From contig JAEWOP010000263.1 of assembly GCA_023399635.1 (NCBI GenBank), positions 1 to 19,474 on the forward strand: 19,474 nucleotides of DNA, written 5' to 3'. Under the pieces are notes generated by a model that worked only from the letters and a program-made list of their open reading frames with translations, did not search any database and was not told the origin of the DNA. A program made the translations under genes and the position numbers. The stretch comes from Pseudomonadota bacterium. Its GTDB lineage: Bacteria; Pseudomonadota; Alphaproteobacteria; Rhizobiales; Rhizobiaceae. Positions 7,326 to 15,103 of the stretch are shown here, one piece after another (position 1 is the stretch's first letter; the number at the start of each line of letters is the position of its first letter).

Positions 7326-8272
7326 AAGCCTTCACCTACGAAAAGGCCTCATCTATCGAGGCTGCAACCAGGTCCGCCTTTTCGAACTCGCAAGCAAAGT
7401 TCATTGCAGGCGGCACCAATCTCCTCGATTTGATGAAACTGGAGATCGAGACGCCGACACATCTGATCGATGTGAATGGTCTCGGGCTCGATACAATAGA
7501 AAAGACGTCTGAGGGAGGCCTGCGCATAGGAGCGATGGTTCGCAATACCGACCTTGCCGCCGATCCAATTGTTCGACGTGATTATGGTCTCCTGTCGCGC
7601 GCCTTGCTTGCAGGGGCTTCGGGCCAGCTTCGCAACAGGGCAACAACCGCAGGTAACCTCTTGCAGCGAACACGATGTCCATATTTCTACGACACCGCAC
7701 AGCCCTGCAACAAGCGATCGCCGGGAAGTGGCTGTTCCGCCATCGGCGGCTTCAGTCGCCAGCACGCCGTGGTGGGTGTGAGTGATAGCTGTATCGCCAC
7801 GCATCCCAGTGACATGGCCGTTGCCATGCGCGCACTCGATGCGGTTATCGAGACGGTAAAGGTCGATGGTAGCCGCCGAACAATCCAAATCGCCGACTTC
7901 CATCGCTTGCCGGGCGATACCCCTGAGATCGAAACGGTTTTGGAAAAGGGTGAGTTTATCACCGCAGTGGTGCTACCGCCGCCAACTGGAGGAAAACAGA
8001 TCTACCGCAAGGTCCGCGACCGCGCTTCCTACGCGTTTGCTCTGGTCTCTGTGGGTGCAGTCATTCAGCCTGATGGTACTGGCCGGGTGGCAATCGGCGG
8101 CATTGCTCATAAGCCGTGGCGCGTGGAAGCTGCGGATGACGAACTCTCAAAGGGAGCGAAGGTCGCAGCGAAAGCTCTCCTCAACGGCGCTCGTCCGACC
8201 GAGCAGAACAAGTTCAAGATCGATCTGGTGGAGCGCACACTCGGCGCCGTGATCGCCGAAGCGAGGGGGTGA
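7322..8272 (+). CDS. paoB: Periplasmic aldehyde oxidoreductase, FAD-binding subunit (PaoB/YagS-like)
   Basis: The 316-residue medium subunit, close to the 318 residues of E. coli PaoB. It passes electrons between the Fe-S subunit and FAD. FAD-binding segments are FIAGGTNLLDLM (27-38) and RNRATTAGNLLQ (104-115). A cysteine-rich insertion, C119-C129-C138 (RCPYFYDTAQPCN, PGSGC) plus C157, corresponds to the extra [4Fe-4S] cluster known in PaoB and absent from ordinary xanthine dehydrogenase FAD subunits. It has no signal peptide of its own, so it should be carried out by the Tat signal of the Fe-S subunit. Its start overlaps the preceding stop by four bases, and its TGA lies five bases before the molybdenum subunit. 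Confidence 0.92.
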   Translation: MKAFTYEKASSIEAATRSAFSNSQAKFIAGGTNLLDLMKLEIETPTHLIDVNGLGLDTIEKTSEGGLRIGAMVRNTDLAADPIVRRDYGLLSRALLAGASGQLRNRATTAGNLLQRTRCPYFYDTAQPCNKRSPGSGCSAIGGFSRQHAVVGVSDSCIATHPSDMAVAMRALDAVIETVKVDGSRRTIQIADFHRLPGDTPEIETVLEKGEFITAVVLPPPTGGKQIYRKVRDRASYAFALVSVGAVIQPDGTGRVAIGGIAHKPWRVEAADDELSKGAKVAAKALLNGARPTEQNKFKIDLVERTLGAVIAEARG

Positions 8273-8277
8273 TTGCC

Positions 8278-10482
8278 ATGAAGTTCGATACACCCGCAAC
8301 GACCAATCCGATCGACCAGCTGAAAATCGTCGGTCAGCCCGTTCACCGCATCGACGGTGAGCTCAAGACAACGGGGCGGGCCATGTACGCCTATGAGTGG
8401 CATGATCCGAACCTGGCCTATGCCTACGGTTACCCCGTCGGATCGACCATCGCCAAGGGCCGCATCATCTCGATGAATATCGAAGCTGCCGAACGCGCGC
8501 CGGGCGTGCTTGCCGTGGTAACGACGCTTGACGTCGGCAAACTTGAGAAGGGCAAGTACAATACTGCGATACTTTTCGGTGGCGATGAGATCCAGCACTA
8601 TCATCAGGCGATTGCCGTGATCGTGGCCGAAACCTTCGAACAAGCCCGCGCAGCGGCAGCTCTAGTAAAGGTGGATTACGCGGAAGAACAGGGTAGTTAC
8701 GATCTCGCCGAGGCAATGGGTTCGGCAGTCAAGCCAAAAGACGCAGGCGGAGCTCCACCCGATACCGCCGTTGGAGATTTCGAAGGGGCGCTCAAGTCCG
8801 CCGAGGTGACGTTGGACGAGACCTACACAACGCCGGACCAGTCACATTCGATGATGGAGCCGCATGCCTCCATCGCTGCCTGGAATGGTGACGAGCTGAC
8901 GGTCTGGACTTCCAGCCAGATGATCGACTGGTGGCGGTCCGACCTTGCAACGACGCTTGGTGTCGACAAGGAGAAAATCCACCTCATGTCGCCGTTCATC
9001 GGCGGCGGCTTTGGCGGTAAGCTGTTCCTGCGTGCCGACGCTGTTCTGGCCGCGTTCGGCGCGAAGGCAGCAAGGCGGCCTGTAAAGGTGGCGCTGCCGA
9101 GGCCTTTCCTCGTCAACAACACGACGCATCGTCCAGCAACGATCCAGCGCATCCGCATTGGTGCAGCTCGCGATGGAAAAATAACGGCAATCGCCCATGA
9201 AAGCTGGTCGGGCGATCAGCCCGATGGCCAGCTTGAAACGGCTGCCATGCAGACGCGGCTGCTCTATGCCGGTGAAAACCGCATGACGGCGATGCGGCTG
9301 GCGACGCTGCACCTTCCCGAGGGCAACGCCATGCGCGCACCCGGGGAGGCGCCCGGACTGATGGCGCTCGAGATCGCCATCGACGAGATGGCCGAAAAGC
9401 TCGGAATGGATCCAGTGCAGTTCCGTATCCTCAACGACACACAAGTGGATCCGGAAAAGCCCGAACGTCCGTTTTCGCATCGCGATCTTGTCGGTTGTCT
9501 CAAGCTCGGAGCAGAACGGTTCGGCTGGCCGGGGCAAGCTCAACCCGGCTCTCGTCGCGAAGGCAACTGGATGATCGGTTCCGGTGTTGCGGCTGCGTTC
9601 CGCAACAACCTTCTGGTGCCATCGGGCGCTCGCGTCCGTCTGGACAAGGAAGGGGTCGTCACCGTCGAAACCGACATGACGGACATAGGCACGGGGAGCT
9701 ACACCGTCATCGCCCAAACCGCGGCGGAAATGATGGGCCTACCGATTGATAAGGTCGCCGTGCAGCTTGGCGATTCCCGCTTTCCCGTATCTGCAGGCTC
9801 CGGCGGGCAGTTCGGCGCGAACTGCTCGACCTCAGGCGTCTACGCAGCCTGTGTCAAGCTTCGGGACGCTATCGTCAAGAAGCTCGGCTTCAACGAACAG
9901 GACGTCGTCTTCGAAGATGGTCAGGTCCGTTCCGGTTCGCGTTCGGTTCCGCTGGCCGAAGTGGCGGGTTCCGAAGGGCTCGTCGCCGAAGACACGGTCG
10001 AGTGGGAAAAGCTTTCAGACAGTCATCAGCAATCGACCTTCGGTGCGCATTTCGTGGAGGTGGGCGTCGACGTTGCCACGGGCGAGACGCGGATTCGCCG
10101 GATGCTTGCGGTATGTGCCGCCGGCCGCATTCTCAATCCGATCACGGCCCGCAGCCAGGTGATTGGTGCGATGACGATGGGCGCCGGTCTGGCGTTGTCA
10201 GAGGAACTTGCCGTCGACACCCGTCGCGGGTTTTTCGTCAACCACGACCTCGCTGGCTACGAGGTGCCGGTTCACGCGGACATCCCGTACCAGGAAGTCG
10301 TGTTCATGGATGAGACTGATCCAGTTTCCTCGCCAATGAAGGCGAAGGGTATTGGCGAACTCGGACTATGCGGAGTTTCGGCAGCGATAGCGAACGCGAT
10401 TCATAACGCAACCGGCATCCGCCTGCGACACTATCCGATGACCTTGGACAAGCTTATTGGTGGCCTGCCAGACGTTGCGTAA
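8278..10482 (+). CDS. paoC: Periplasmic aldehyde oxidoreductase, molybdopterin subunit (PaoC/YagR-like)
   Basis: The 734-residue catalytic subunit (E. coli PaoC is 732). It binds the molybdenum cofactor and hydroxylates aldehydes to carboxylic acids. Visible signatures are PFIGGGFGGK (around residue 240), the substrate/Moco loops EGNAMRAPGEAPG and GSGGQFGANCSTSG, and the catalytic base E694 in KGIGELGLCG, equivalent to the conserved Glu of the xanthine oxidase family. I chose ATG 8278, preceded by GAGGGGG; a GTG at 8269 overlaps the previous stop and is less likely. The cofactor is probably the cytosine dinucleotide form, as in PaoC. The PaoD/XdhC-like protein that normally inserts the cofactor is not encoded within the window. 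The natural aldehyde substrate cannot be read from sequence. Confidence 0.93.
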   Translation: MKFDTPATTNPIDQLKIVGQPVHRIDGELKTTGRAMYAYEWHDPNLAYAYGYPVGSTIAKGRIISMNIEAAERAPGVLAVVTTLDVGKLEKGKYNTAILFGGDEIQHYHQAIAVIVAETFEQARAAAALVKVDYAEEQGSYDLAEAMGSAVKPKDAGGAPPDTAVGDFEGALKSAEVTLDETYTTPDQSHSMMEPHASIAAWNGDELTVWTSSQMIDWWRSDLATTLGVDKEKIHLMSPFIGGGFGGKLFLRADAVLAAFGAKAARRPVKVALPRPFLVNNTTHRPATIQRIRIGAARDGKITAIAHESWSGDQPDGQLETAAMQTRLLYAGENRMTAMRLATLHLPEGNAMRAPGEAPGLMALEIAIDEMAEKLGMDPVQFRILNDTQVDPEKPERPFSHRDLVGCLKLGAERFGWPGQAQPGSRREGNWMIGSGVAAAFRNNLLVPSGARVRLDKEGVVTVETDMTDIGTGSYTVIAQTAAEMMGLPIDKVAVQLGDSRFPVSAGSGGQFGANCSTSGVYAACVKLRDAIVKKLGFNEQDVVFEDGQVRSGSRSVPLAEVAGSEGLVAEDTVEWEKLSDSHQQSTFGAHFVEVGVDVATGETRIRRMLAVCAAGRILNPITARSQVIGAMTMGAGLALSEELAVDTRRGFFVNHDLAGYEVPVHADIPYQEVVFMDETDPVSSPMKAKGIGELGLCGVSAAIANAIHNATGIRLRHYPMTLDKLIGGLPDVA

Positions 10483-10849
10483 CTGCGCCATGCCCCTGGA
10501 ATTCGCCATGCTCAAGCCGCTTGGCGAACAGGCATACGCCGCTGCGTAGGCTCTGAAATCGGCATATGTCCCAAGCCCTCTGTTCAGGTTCAACATCGTC
10601 AATCACAAGATGATCCGGAAGGTGGGGTCAAAACGACGCTTGTTTTCCTGCCAGTGGGCGCGTGAGTAGATTTGCCAGGATACGCGAGCTCGTCATCAAT
10701 GGTCCGCCCTCCGGCGCCGCCTGATTGCGGAGACAACAGTTCGAATTCTTGGCGTACTCCATGGCGTGCTTGCGTCGCTAACGGTCGCAGTGCAAAGCCA
10801 CAGTCCGGAAACCGCCATGCGGATCAGATGTCGCTCAACATTTGGGCGG
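10483..10849. other. Intergenic region between convergent operons
   Basis: A stretch of 367 bases between the stop of the molybdenum subunit (+) and the stop of the dehydratase gene (-). Only short, interrupted frames are present, for example one from ATG 10490 with a TAG after 19 codons and further open reading behind it. I recognise no protein family in six frames, no RNA gene and no clean hairpin-plus-T-run terminator. The interrupted frames suggest relic DNA, but I cannot name its source. Confidence 0.5.
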
Positions 10850-12097
10850 TCACCACCGCGGCACGCGACGTTCGTAATCTGGTTCAAAGAGCTTCATGTA
10901 GGCCGTGTCATCCCGCTCTTTCATGGCCGTCTGTTCGTACAAACCAGCGAATATTGACAGTTTGTGTCGATCTAACGAGATCCCCAATCCTGGATTCTTT
11001 GGCACCTCCAGGCTGCCGCGTTCGAAGACAAAAGGGACTCCTTCAGTCACATCAACACCAGTCCAGGGAAAATGCGTATCGCAGTCATAGCTTAGATTGG
11101 GTGTCGCCGCAGCGACATGGGTCATAGCAGCGAGCGTGATCCCGAGATGCGAGTTGGAGTGCATCGACACTCCGAGCCCCAATGTCTCGCAGATTTTGCC
11201 GAGATGCGTTGAAGCACGAAGACCGCCCCAATAGTGATGATCGGACAAGACGATTTGAACGGCGTTCTTTCGGAAGGCTCGAGCAATCTGGTCAAACTCA
11301 AGGACGATCATGTTGGTGGCGAGCGGAATTGACGTCGCCGCTGCGACCTGTGCCATCTGGTCCATACCGATGACAGGATCTTCGAGATACTCCAGAACGC
11401 CTTCCAATTTGCGCGCTATGTAGATAGCGGTGTCGATGGTCCACCCCCCATTGGGGTCGATCCGCAAAGGGTGATCTGGAAAGGCTTCGCGCAGTTTCAG
11501 CATCGTCTCGATTTCGAGATCGGGATGCAAAACACCCCCTTTGAGCTTCAGTGACTGGAAACCGTATTTATCCACCATCCGTCGGGCTTCCCCGACCATC
11601 TGGTCTGGCGTCAGCACTTCCCCCCATTCGTCCGGTTCTTCTCCAATATGAGCGGCGAATTTGAAAAACAGATAGGCGCTGAAGGGAACCCTGTCGCGAA
11701 CCGCACCACCAAGCAGGTCACACACCGGTCGCCCGAGCAGCTTGCCCTGAATATCGAGGCAAGGAACTTCAAACGCCGAGGCGACAACGTCCGTCAGTTT
11801 GTGGTCGGCAACGGCGCTTTTTGCATTGATGCCACCACCACCTGGCAAAGCGGCAAGGACCCGTGCCTTCAATTCGTGAAGGTGAAACGGATCGAGACCG
11901 ATCAATGATGGAGCCGCACGTCTTAGACCGTCCAGTGCTTTGATACTCCCGTAGCTCTCTCCCAAACCAACGGTGCCGTCATCACAGGTGACTTCAATGA
12001 TGGTTCTCAGGGCGTGAGGTTGGTGAACACCCTTGCAGTTCAGCAATGGTTTGTCGGGGATGGCAACCGGCGTTAGCTGAATGTCGGCAATACGCAT
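10850..12097 (-). CDS. Enolase-superfamily acid-sugar dehydratase, glucarate dehydratase subgroup
   Basis: A 415-residue enzyme of the mandelate racemase/enolase superfamily, expected to dehydrate an aldarate or aldonate to a 2-keto-3-deoxy acid using Mg. Catalytic K184-x-K186 (SLKLKGG), metal ligands D214 (RIDPNGGW), E239 (LEYLEDP) and N262 (LATNM), and the D286/H313 pair (SDHHYWGG, SMHSNSH) follow the pattern of E. coli glucarate dehydratase. The C-terminal VPKNPGLGISLD resembles it as well. I chose ATG 12097 over an upstream start because AGGAG sits five bases before it, partly overlapping the TAG of the preceding gene (8-base gap). It is the last gene of the operon. True glucarate dehydratase activity is uncertain: the substrate loop differs and the neighbours point to alginate-derived sugars. 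Confidence 0.85.
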   Translation of the reverse strand: MRIADIQLTPVAIPDKPLLNCKGVHQPHALRTIIEVTCDDGTVGLGESYGSIKALDGLRRAAPSLIGLDPFHLHELKARVLAALPGGGGINAKSAVADHKLTDVVASAFEVPCLDIQGKLLGRPVCDLLGGAVRDRVPFSAYLFFKFAAHIGEEPDEWGEVLTPDQMVGEARRMVDKYGFQSLKLKGGVLHPDLEIETMLKLREAFPDHPLRIDPNGGWTIDTAIYIARKLEGVLEYLEDPVIGMDQMAQVAAATSIPLATNMIVLEFDQIARAFRKNAVQIVLSDHHYWGGLRASTHLGKICETLGLGVSMHSNSHLGITLAAMTHVAAATPNLSYDCDTHFPWTGVDVTEGVPFVFERGSLEVPKNPGLGISLDRHKLSIFAGLYEQTAMKERDDTAYMKLFEPDYERRVPRW

Positions 12098-12105
12098 AAG
12101 TACTC

Positions 12106-12891
12106 CTATCGCCACCAGGCGCGCGCTGCGATCAACGCGTCATCCAGACGTGGCAGTTCGGGATGCCAGTGGCGCTCCCATTCGAGACTTAGAGGGAGGT
12201 GTCGGTCATTCGATCCGACAAGCGACAGAAGATCCGCCATGGGGAAGTTACCCTGGCCTGGAAGCACGTAATGGCGTCGGCCGTCGTCTCCCGTCTTGCT
12301 GTCCTTGACATGTAAATGAACGACATTGTCGACAATATCAGGCCAAAGGCGCTTGATATCGGAACCCTTGGCCCAGGTGTGATGGGTGTCCCATAATATC
12401 AGGGCATTTGGCACAAGCCTGATGAAGGTAGAGAGTTGCGTTGCATCCGCTAGAGCATCATGGGTTTCGATCATCAGATCGACATTCAGCCCCCGTGATT
12501 GCCGGTCGACTTGCCATTGATCGAGCACTGCACCTGCACGCGTCATCTCGCCGGTCGTTAACCGATTTCCGCCGTCAAATATCCTGAGATGTGCAATGCC
12601 TGCCGCTTCCGCCCACGCAATGAAGGGCTCAACGGCAGACATATCGTCGCTATCAAACAACCGAATCGATGTATTGAGGGCCGTGACCTTGAGGTCACGT
12701 TGCGCCAGAAACGCAGCAAAGATTGAAGGGCTGCCAAACTCACCCTCCAGTGCCGAAATCAGGTCGACGGAACCGCAAAGCGTGCGCAATTCCACGGACG
12801 AAATACCGTGCCGTTTCGCCAGGTCAGCGGTTTCATGCAGGTTGAGTTCAGAGCAGCCAAGCGTGGAAAAACAATAGTTGAAAGCCCTCAT
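12106..12891 (-). CDS. TIM-barrel sugar isomerase/epimerase (xylose isomerase-like family)
   Basis: A 261-residue, probably cytoplasmic protein of the AP-endonuclease-2 fold used by many sugar isomerases, epimerases and IolE/IolI-like enzymes. Candidate metal ligands are E142 (MIETHD), D168 (LWDTHHTW), H194 (HLHVKD) and E237 (LEWERHW). The LPGQGNFPM loop (210-218) is typical of sugar isomerases of this group. It is distinct from the two ketose 3-epimerases at the other end of the window, which share NR(Y/F)ENH and LDTFHMN motifs that this protein lacks. Its ATG overlaps the stop of the dehydrogenase by four bases (12888-12891), so the two are translationally coupled. The substrate is unknown; the context suggests an acid sugar or its reduced product. 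Confidence 0.8.
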   Translation of the reverse strand: MRAFNYCFSTLGCSELNLHETADLAKRHGISSVELRTLCGSVDLISALEGEFGSPSIFAAFLAQRDLKVTALNTSIRLFDSDDMSAVEPFIAWAEAAGIAHLRIFDGGNRLTTGEMTRAGAVLDQWQVDRQSRGLNVDLMIETHDALADATQLSTFIRLVPNALILWDTHHTWAKGSDIKRLWPDIVDNVVHLHVKDSKTGDDGRRHYVLPGQGNFPMADLLSLVGSNDRHLPLSLEWERHWHPELPRLDDALIAARAWWR

Positions 12892-13922
12892 GCCATGCGC
12901 TCCATGTCATGTTTGCGAACGGGGTAGAGCGGTGGAAGACCCGCAACAAAGCGCTCGATTTCAGTGATTGCGACATCAGAAAGCGCGCGCAATTCATTGC
13001 CCATGGCACCGGCGATGTGTGGGGTCAGCACGACATTCGGCAAGTCGTAAAACGGGCTGTCGACCGGTAGCGGTTCGGGTTCCGGCGTATCGATCAGGAT
13101 CCGCAGGCGACCGGATCGCGCCTCTGATAACAGTGCTTCGTGATCGACCAGCCAGCCACGCGCCGTATTGATGAACACCGTATGGTCGGCCATCAACGCA
13201 AGCTCTTGCGCACCAATCATGTGACGGGTTTGCGGCAGGATCGGTGCATGCAGCGAGACGATGTCGGACCATGCGAGAAGCGTATGCAGTTCCATTTTTG
13301 TCGAGCCAAGTTCCGTTGCCTCATCCGCGGACAGGAATGGATCATAAACGCCGATTTCGAAACGGCCCCGTGTCAGCATATCGATAACCTGTCGCCCAAT
13401 GCGGGAGGCACCGACAATGCCGACCTTGCGGGAATAGTTGCCGAGCCAGGGCAGGTTCATGCCACGGCGGCTGCCAAACCCACCGGTGCCGCGCTCAGCC
13501 CGGTGTTCATCTCGCAGGCGAAACACGTCCTTGCTGCACATGATGATGGCCGCATAGGTAAATTCCGCCACCGGCGCGGCCATGGCAGGCGCTGCGGTTG
13601 TCACCAGAATATTGGAGTTGTCCCAGAATTCAGCAGGCGCGACGACGCGAACGGATGATGCCGCATAGGCCAACATCTTGAGGTTAGGTGCTCGGGCAAG
13701 GCGTTCTTTTGTCAGCGAAGGTGTCCCCCAGGCCGCCAGCAGAATGTCGGCCTCGGCCAAAGCCCGGCGACCTTTCTCCGTGTCGAAGTCCGTATAGGGA
13801 AATCCGTCAACGATATCGGTCACCGCATTCAGTCGCGCCCATTCGCGCGCGCCGAAAAACCCTTGCGGAAGCTCGCTGCGCATGGCGATCAGCAGCTTCG
13901 GCTTTCCACCACCCTTGCTCAT
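12888..13922 (-). CDS. D-isomer-specific 2-hydroxyacid dehydrogenase
   Basis: A 344-residue NAD(P)-dependent oxidoreductase of the glyoxylate/hydroxypyruvate reductase and phosphoglycerate dehydrogenase family, interconverting 2-keto acids and D-2-hydroxy acids. The nucleotide-binding loop is GIVGASRIGRQV (168-179). The catalytic triad is R255 (NTARGWLVD), E283 (PEPEPL) and H302 (LTPHIAGA). I chose ATG 13922 because it overlaps the TGA of the SGNH gene by four bases (ATGA); a GTG two codons upstream is the alternative. The catalytic segment IDTPEPEPL departs from the usual DVFxxEPL, but the key Glu remains. In this operon it may reduce or oxidise a 2-keto or 2-hydroxy sugar acid; the substrate is unproven. 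Confidence 0.87.
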   Translation of the reverse strand: MSKGGGKPKLLIAMRSELPQGFFGAREWARLNAVTDIVDGFPYTDFDTEKGRRALAEADILLAAWGTPSLTKERLARAPNLKMLAYAASSVRVVAPAEFWDNSNILVTTAAPAMAAPVAEFTYAAIIMCSKDVFRLRDEHRAERGTGGFGSRRGMNLPWLGNYSRKVGIVGASRIGRQVIDMLTRGRFEIGVYDPFLSADEATELGSTKMELHTLLAWSDIVSLHAPILPQTRHMIGAQELALMADHTVFINTARGWLVDHEALLSEARSGRLRILIDTPEPEPLPVDSPFYDLPNVVLTPHIAGAMGNELRALSDVAITEIERFVAGLPPLYPVRKHDMERMA

Positions 13923-15088
13923 GCACACACCGGACTTGAAACGGGCCGCACATCAATGCGCGCAATATCGATGCTGATCGGCTTTGAACCAGCCTGCAGC
14001 AGGACATCAAGATATAGCTCCGGCGGTGCAGCACCCGGCCGGAGTTTTAACGGCGGCGTCCGCAAAGCACCTTTCCAATGTGTATCAGGGAAGGGGAATA
14101 CCGAGCCGTCTTCGGCACGAAAGGGACTTAGCGCACATGCCTCTTGCCCTTCCTCGGCAATATCTTTCAAACGGAGTGTTACGCCGAGAATGCCTGAATG
14201 CGCTGGCACGTCGATATCGCAGATTGCCTCAACCCAGTTACCGGTTCCAGGATGCACAATCTGCCCACCAAGACGGTGGCTTTGCTCCAAGCTCTCTGTC
14301 AGAGTTTTCGCGGACATTTCGGTTGCCAGATTGCCGGTCGGGTTGTTGACGGCGTCGAAACGATCATCTCTTGGCAAAACGCGGTCTGCCGCACGCGGCA
14401 CAATGTTTGCGAGATAGCCTACCAGCAGCTTGCCGACGGCAAAGGCACCGCGCACCGAAAAATGCGTTCCATCGTCGGAGTAACCGGGATAGGGCTCTCC
14501 AAACTCGCTGTTCGGATCGACCCATGCTGCGTTCCAGTCGAATACATGGCAATTGGCGTGACTGGCGGCAAATTCAGCACTCTGGCGATTGATCCAGTGC
14601 GCCTTTGCCCGTTCGAAGCCATGCGCCGGCCATTTACCCACGCCACGCGCCAGAATGGGCAGCAGAATGACCGTCTTTCCAGCCGCCAGTAAAGCGGACG
14701 CAATCCGTGCTCTGGTATCTGCAATTGTCTGGCGCGTTTCCACCATCATGTCGTTGGTGCCGGCATCCAGCAGGATCAGATCGAAATCTGATTGCAGCAA
14801 TCGCGGCAGTCGTCGTTCGATTTCGATCGCCTTCTGACCGGAGACACCGAAGTTGAGGCCGGCAAAAAACCGGCTGACGCCCGGCCGATTGCTCGGCTCC
14901 CAGCCCAGTGGCACCGATGGATCGTGATGGACCGGGCAATGCAGCCTGCCGTGAGACAGAACCTCGGCCCAGCTCATCCAGCCGCGTGCCGATGTCGCAA
15001 GCATCCGGGCATCGCCAATGTGGTTTTGCTGGACGAGCGACGTGCCAAGAATGGCAACGCGGCTCGCTCTCGGTAACGATACGGACAT
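13919..15088 (-). CDS. SGNH/GDSL hydrolase, probable carbohydrate esterase
   Basis: A 389-residue serine esterase of the SGNH family. All four blocks are visible. Block I is AILGTSLVQ with S17, with the Asp of GDS replaced by Thr. Block II is LNFGVSGQ with G81, block III is GTND with N112, and block V is DDGTHFS with D206 and H209. The last 160 or so residues, after the catalytic domain, look like a beta-rich accessory domain (VEAICDIDVPAHSG, LKLRPGAAPPELYLDVLL). No signal peptide is seen, so it should act in the cytoplasm. Lying between an alginate-sugar reductase and a hydroxyacid dehydrogenase, it could remove O-acetyl groups from imported oligo-uronates; that is inference. The gap to the SDR stop is 15 bases and the ribosome site is weak. 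Confidence 0.85.
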   Translation of the reverse strand: MSVSLPRASRVAILGTSLVQQNHIGDARMLATSARGWMSWAEVLSHGRLHCPVHHDPSVPLGWEPSNRPGVSRFFAGLNFGVSGQKAIEIERRLPRLLQSDFDLILLDAGTNDMMVETRQTIADTRARIASALLAAGKTVILLPILARGVGKWPAHGFERAKAHWINRQSAEFAASHANCHVFDWNAAWVDPNSEFGEPYPGYSDDGTHFSVRGAFAVGKLLVGYLANIVPRAADRVLPRDDRFDAVNNPTGNLATEMSAKTLTESLEQSHRLGGQIVHPGTGNWVEAICDIDVPAHSGILGVTLRLKDIAEEGQEACALSPFRAEDGSVFPFPDTHWKGALRTPPLKLRPGAAPPELYLDVLLQAGSKPISIDIARIDVRPVSSPVCA

Positions 15089-15103
15089 GGTTTTACCAGG
15101 ATA

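Noticed and set aside
6690..10482. Direct metabolic link between the aldehyde oxidase and the flanking sugar operons
   Set aside because: The oxidase is predicted periplasmic while the sugar enzymes are cytoplasmic, and relic DNA separates it on both sides; adjacency is probably accidental.
10600..10700. Possible insertion-sequence end around the GGGGTCAAAACGACGC segment
   Set aside because: It looked vaguely like an element end, but I see no paired inverted repeat, target duplication or transposase fragment.
10850..12097. Naming the enolase-superfamily enzyme gudD outright
   Set aside because: The catalytic pattern fits the glucarate dehydratase subgroup, but substrate specificity varies in it and the operon context is alginate, so no symbol is given.
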